Below, piece after piece: positions 6,142 to 9,067 of a DNA stretch of 9,067 nt; the stretch's first letter is position 1, and each line of letters opens with the position of its first letter. Under the pieces are notes generated by a model. That model did no database searches. It saw nothing but the letters and a program-made list of their open reading frames with translations, and was not told the origin of the DNA. The stretch is from CAKVLS01 sp045605365 (lineage in GTDB: Bacteria; Bacillota; Clostridia; Christensenellales; UBA1242), in the NCBI GenBank assembly GCA_045605365.1, contig JAZUPV010000116.1, positions 1-9,067 on the forward strand. The letters run 5' to 3'. The translations under genes were made by a program, and so were the position numbers.

Positions 6142-6940
6142 CAATATATCCCCCGCAAGAAAATCTTATCTAAAAAATATCCGTAACAAAAAGATACTAG
6201 TCATCACCTGTCAAGTGCTGTTGTTGGTGAGTTTGCTAGGGTTGTGGGAGTTATTAACTTACTGCAAGGTATTGGATCCATTTTATTTTAGTTCTCCATC
6301 ACGAATGATAATCACCCTTATCAACCTTATCAAAGACGGCTCGCTATTTTATCATATTGGTATAACATTGTACGAAGCTATACTAGGGTTTGCGATTTCT
6401 ATGATATTGGGTTTTGTTATAGCGGTAGCTTTGTGGTGGAGCGAAACTTTGCGAAAAATTTTAGACCCATATATTGTGGTGCTAAATAGTCTACCCAAGA
6501 TTGCTCTTGGTCCAATTATTATAATTTGGTTTGGTGCTGGTACAAAAGCAATAGTTGTTATGGCAATACTAATACTCATCGTCATAACTATACTCTCTAC
6601 CCTAGGCGCATTTTTATCTTGTGACAAAGATAAAATAATGTTGTTAAAATCTATGGGCGCTAGCAAACTGCAAATATTCTTTAAACTAGTCTTGCCAAAT
6701 GCAATGCCAGAATTTATATCAATACTAAAGATAAATGTTGGTATGACTTGGGTCGGTGTTGTTATGGGAGAATATCTTGTTAGTAGTGCTGGGCTTGGAT
6801 ATTTGATAGTGTATGGTGGTCAAGTATTTAAACTAGACCTTGTTATGGCAAGTACGCTTATACTATGTATACTTGCTGGTGGTATGTATGCGATAGTATC
6901 TTTAGTTGAAAAGCGCTTTGGCAAAAACAAAAAACATTGA
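6131..6940 (+). CDS. ABC transporter permease, NitT/TauT (SsuC/TauC-like) family
   Basis: 269 aa from a GTG start that overlaps the end of the ATPase gene (GTGAAAAATAA contains its stop). GGAGAG (6116-6121) lies 9 nt upstream. An in-frame TTG at 6092 would add 13 residues but has no ribosome site. About six hydrophobic helices are seen (roughly 22-43, 80-102, 116-134, 138-158, 204-217, 238-258). NSLPKIALGPIIIIWFGAG (119-137) is characteristic of SsuC/TauC-type permeases. The EAA loop that docks on the ATPase reads LLKSMGASKLQIFFKLVLP (171-189), with the conserved Gly at 176 (G of MGAS) and Leu-Pro at 188-189. It forms the membrane channel for the ligand delivered by the lipoprotein encoded at 4176-5198. 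Confidence 0.95.
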   Translation: MKNNNISPARKSYLKNIRNKKILVITCQVLLLVSLLGLWELLTYCKVLDPFYFSSPSRMIITLINLIKDGSLFYHIGITLYEAILGFAISMILGFVIAVALWWSETLRKILDPYIVVLNSLPKIALGPIIIIWFGAGTKAIVVMAILILIVITILSTLGAFLSCDKDKIMLLKSMGASKLQIFFKLVLPNAMPEFISILKINVGMTWVGVVMGEYLVSSAGLGYLIVYGGQVFKLDLVMASTLILCILAGGMYAIVSLVEKRFGKNKKH

Positions 6941-6966
6941 CCGTATTATTAACTAAACAATTTGTC

Positions 6967-7001
6967 AAAAAAAACCTATTGAAATGTTCAATAGGTTTTT
7001 T
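6967..7001. terminator. Bidirectional intrinsic terminator between convergent genes
   Basis: AACCTATTGAA (6973-6983) pairs perfectly with TTCAATAGGTT (6987-6997) around a 3-nt loop. An A8 run lies on the left (6967-6974) and T6 on the right (6996-7001), so it can end both the plus-strand importer transcript and the minus-strand TPR gene, whose stop is at 7006-7008. Confidence 0.93.
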
Positions 7002-7005
7002 ATTT

Positions 7006-8895
7006 TTAGTTTAGCGCTAGCAATCTTTCGACTTCGTCTTCTAGTTGTTGATAACGATCTTTGTCTAGATGATAAAATTTTATGATACTTGATTTTGACA
7101 TTATCCTTGCAAAAGGCGGCATATAGTTGTCGTCTATTAAAGGATTGTCTTTTATTTGTTTTATATTTTCTCTTTTGCGTTTTACCAATGTCTCATAGTA
7201 CTGGTTAACTAAATATGCTGCTATATAGTATTTTAGTTCGTCTTCGGTAAATGTCGGCAAAGACAAATGTTTTAATATTTCAATAATGCCACGTCTAGTT
7301 TCATAAATGTTAAGGTTTACACTTATGTCGTCATACTTTAAGATAAAATCATAAGCAAGACACCACGCCTTGTAATATGTTGGGTATAGGTTTAGTTTGT
7401 CTTTTGGCTTGTTGTAGATGGTTATGCCGGTGTTTTCATCGACAATATTATTGCCTGGCATACTTATACGATGTAAAGTATTGTTGGTAACAAACATAAT
7501 CTTTGACCTAAAGTTAATAGCATATTCTAACTTGGTTTTTATAATAATATGTTTTACTACGTCATCAACATATCTATCAAGCAAGACATCTTCTATAAGA
7601 TTAAGTACTTTTACATCTTCTATACGAGAAACTTTGATAAAAAACAGATTTTTGTATTCACAATAACTACTACGAGCAACCCACCCGATTAAGTCTAGGT
7701 TATCCATAATACATAGTTTAAACTCGTCATCGTTAAGATGAACTAACCTATCAACCAAGTCATTGTATTTGTAACTACTCTTTGGCTGAACATCAAAAGC
7801 ATATTCGTATTTTTTTAGTTCTTTCTTTTGACATAGTTGTAGATAATCTTTGTATACAAGTTGGTCATATATATCAATATCTAATAGATATTGTAGTTTA
7901 TGTTTGGCTAATTCAAACTCACCCAAATTCATACACGCTATAGCATATAGCAACTGTGCACGCAAGTCTTGGGCGTTTTTGTTAAGGTATTTGCCAAGAT
8001 ATTCTCGACCGAGTTTATGCTCTTCTACCTGACAAAAAGCCACACCCAGCTTAAAGCACTGCTCCATATCTGGCTTATAGATATTGGTTAGTTGTTTTTT
8101 GACAGATTCAAAGTTTTGTTTATCTTCTATGTCGTGATAAAACAACAACAAGTTTGTATTGTCTAAAAATGTTAACTCGCCATTGTTGATTATAGTATCT
8201 ATTGCTTCTTGTGTTTTGCCGTTAAGAAAATAACTTATAGCAAGGTCGGTTTTTACTTTAGGGTATTTTGTAGGGTCATATTTTTTTAATATTTTGATAG
8301 CTCTATCAAAATCATTGTGCACCATATATGCTTCGGCTATTTTTATTTCTTCTTCGGTGTACCCTTCTAGCATATATGTCATAGCAGGTATTAGATTGCC
8401 GCTAGGTGTAACAATTCTAAGATTGGTAAACACTGGTGGCACTTTTAGATTGCGATCAGGTGTATCGATAATTTTTAGATAATAGTCGTTGGTGTATTTG
8501 CAAGCTTCTCCCAATGCCCCAATAAAAGCTAAGATATAAGGCTCGGTTTGTTCGGCGTCTTGGGCAATACTCTTCCACTTGAATCTGTCTTCTATCATAT
8601 TTTCGCCAAGAATCTTAAACACGCAATAATGCACATAGTCGTATAAATACAACTTGCCATATTGATAACACAACTGAGCAAAATAATTGATATGTTCTGG
8701 ATATAAAGTGTCTAACGTCGCCAAATAGTCATTAATATCAAAGTCGCAATTTGGCTTGTTGTCATACATTGTATATACTGCTCTTTTTGTCAGTCTAACG
8801 CCCTTTTGATGATCTTTGTCAAAAGATTGCTTAGCAATGTCTATTAAGTTGTTAGTAACCCCAAATGTCACAATCTTGTTATCTTGATTATCCAT
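7006..8895 (-). CDS. TPR-like repeat protein of unknown function
   Basis: 629 aa, soluble: no signal peptide and no membrane helix. The central part has paired amphipathic helices with TPR-like spacing: 183-205 (IKIAEAYMVHNDFDRAIKIL), 213-236 (LAISYFLNGKTQEAIDTII), 276-303 (CFKLGVAFCQVEEHKLGREYLGKYL) and 311-339 (LLYAIACMNLGEFELAKHKLQYLL). The N-terminal 170 residues and the C-terminal 260 residues are mixed helix/strand and rich in Tyr, Asp and Lys; I recognise no enzyme motif. The ATG at 8895 gives the longest frame, but AAAGGA (8916-8911) is 15 nt away, an unusually long spacing, and no better in-frame start is visible. It is monocistronic and convergent with the importer. A scaffolding or protein-binding role is suggested only by the repeats. 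Confidence 0.85.
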   Translation of the reverse strand: MDNQDNKIVTFGVTNNLIDIAKQSFDKDHQKGVRLTKRAVYTMYDNKPNCDFDINDYLATLDTLYPEHINYFAQLCYQYGKLYLYDYVHYCVFKILGENMIEDRFKWKSIAQDAEQTEPYILAFIGALGEACKYTNDYYLKIIDTPDRNLKVPPVFTNLRIVTPSGNLIPAMTYMLEGYTEEEIKIAEAYMVHNDFDRAIKILKKYDPTKYPKVKTDLAISYFLNGKTQEAIDTIINNGELTFLDNTNLLLFYHDIEDKQNFESVKKQLTNIYKPDMEQCFKLGVAFCQVEEHKLGREYLGKYLNKNAQDLRAQLLYAIACMNLGEFELAKHKLQYLLDIDIYDQLVYKDYLQLCQKKELKKYEYAFDVQPKSSYKYNDLVDRLVHLNDDEFKLCIMDNLDLIGWVARSSYCEYKNLFFIKVSRIEDVKVLNLIEDVLLDRYVDDVVKHIIIKTKLEYAINFRSKIMFVTNNTLHRISMPGNNIVDENTGITIYNKPKDKLNLYPTYYKAWCLAYDFILKYDDISVNLNIYETRRGIIEILKHLSLPTFTEDELKYYIAAYLVNQYYETLVKRKRENIKQIKDNPLIDDNYMPPFARIMSKSSIIKFYHLDKDRYQQLEDEVERLLALN

Positions 8896-8946
8896 AAAGT
8901 AATTTATTTATCCTTTGTATAAAAAATGACAATTTTCAACAAAATG

Positions 8947-8996
8947 TTAGTTTTTTTATTGACCAATATATTATAACACAAACTAAAAAAAACTAA
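8947..8996. repeat. Inverted repeat flanking the TPR gene -10
   Basis: TTAGTTTTTTT (8947-8957) is the exact reverse complement of AAAAAAACTAA (8986-8996), with 28 nt between that contain the extended -10. The arms may be a regulator site or simply A/T-tract bending elements; low sequence complexity makes chance plausible. Confidence 0.4.
8970..8978 (-). promoter_or_regulatory. Extended -10 promoter of the TPR gene
   Basis: Minus strand: TG-T-TATAAT (8978-8970), a perfect -10 in extended form. No good -35 is present; the nearest candidate, TTAGTT (8996-8991), has only a 15-bp spacer. The start near 8963 gives a leader of about 68 nt. The string TGTGTTATAATAT here is identical to that in the promoter of the 77-aa membrane protein. 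Confidence 0.6.
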
Positions 8997-9032
8997 TATT
9001 ATATTTAATAAATTTTTACACAATATAATAGT

Positions 9033-9067
9033 ATGAAACGAATAAGTGTATTGATAATTATGATATT
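9033..9067 (+). CDS. Possible start of a gene running off the right edge
   Basis: ATG at 9033 opens MKRISVLIIMI, which looks like the beginning of a signal peptide, divergent from the TPR gene. Only 11 full codons are visible. There is no Shine-Dalgarno sequence before it, and a TATAAT (9024-9029) lies only 3 nt upstream, so either the mRNA is leaderless or the true start lies further on. Confidence 0.3.
   Translation, partial: MKRISVLIIMI

Noticed and set aside
6352..6666. Minus-strand frame inside the permease gene
   Set aside because: Shadow of the permease coding frame, with no ribosome site or promoter.
4176..6940. Naming the importer thiXYZ, ssuABC or tauABC
   Set aside because: The family is clear but no motif, riboswitch or neighbour gene identifies the substrate.

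Overview
The window is an AT-rich stretch of a bacterial chromosome. Shine-Dalgarno sites are mostly of the AGGAG/AGGAGG type, promoters are sigma-A-like, lipoproteins carry Gram-positive-style lipoboxes, and Trp is encoded by TGG, so the standard bacterial code applies. Together with the clostridial look of the ValRS and the Cys-rich lipoprotein, this suggests a low-GC Bacillota, probably an uncultured gut-type Clostridia. The lineage is inference; no rRNA or other strong taxonomic marker is present.

Left block (minus strand, 1-4064). A 77-aa two-helix membrane protein (4012-3779) and valyl-tRNA synthetase valS (3630-1006) each have their own promoter and intrinsic terminator. Downstream of the valS terminator lies a lipoprotein gene that runs off the left edge (879-1). 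Its mature part begins with a CxxC...CxxC zinc-ribbon-like module. It continues into a ComEC-like metallo-beta-lactamase fold in which the HxHxDH metal-binding motif is replaced by NAISAR. The promoter of this gene has a near-consensus -35 (TTGACA) and -10 (TATACT) separated by exactly 17 bp, nine of which are an uninterrupted G tract. This is the architecture of a phase-variable promoter and is the most striking feature of the window.

Middle block (plus strand, 4119-7001). A NitT/TauT-type ABC importer: substrate-binding lipoprotein (4176-5198), ATPase (5377-6141) and permease (6131-6940, GTG start overlapping the ATPase stop). A strong intrinsic terminator and a candidate second promoter with an inverted-repeat operator separate the binding protein from the ATPase-permease pair, so the two parts may be expressed at different levels. 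No riboswitch or biosynthetic neighbour identifies the substrate.

Right block. A bidirectional terminator separates the importer from a convergent minus-strand gene for a 629-aa soluble TPR-like protein of unknown function (8895-7006). Its extended -10 element shares a 13-nt string with the promoter of the 77-aa membrane protein. At the right edge a possible plus-strand gene starts at 9033, with only 11 full codons visible. All intergenic gaps are under 200 bp. I saw no tRNA, rRNA, CRISPR array, insertion sequence or attachment site.
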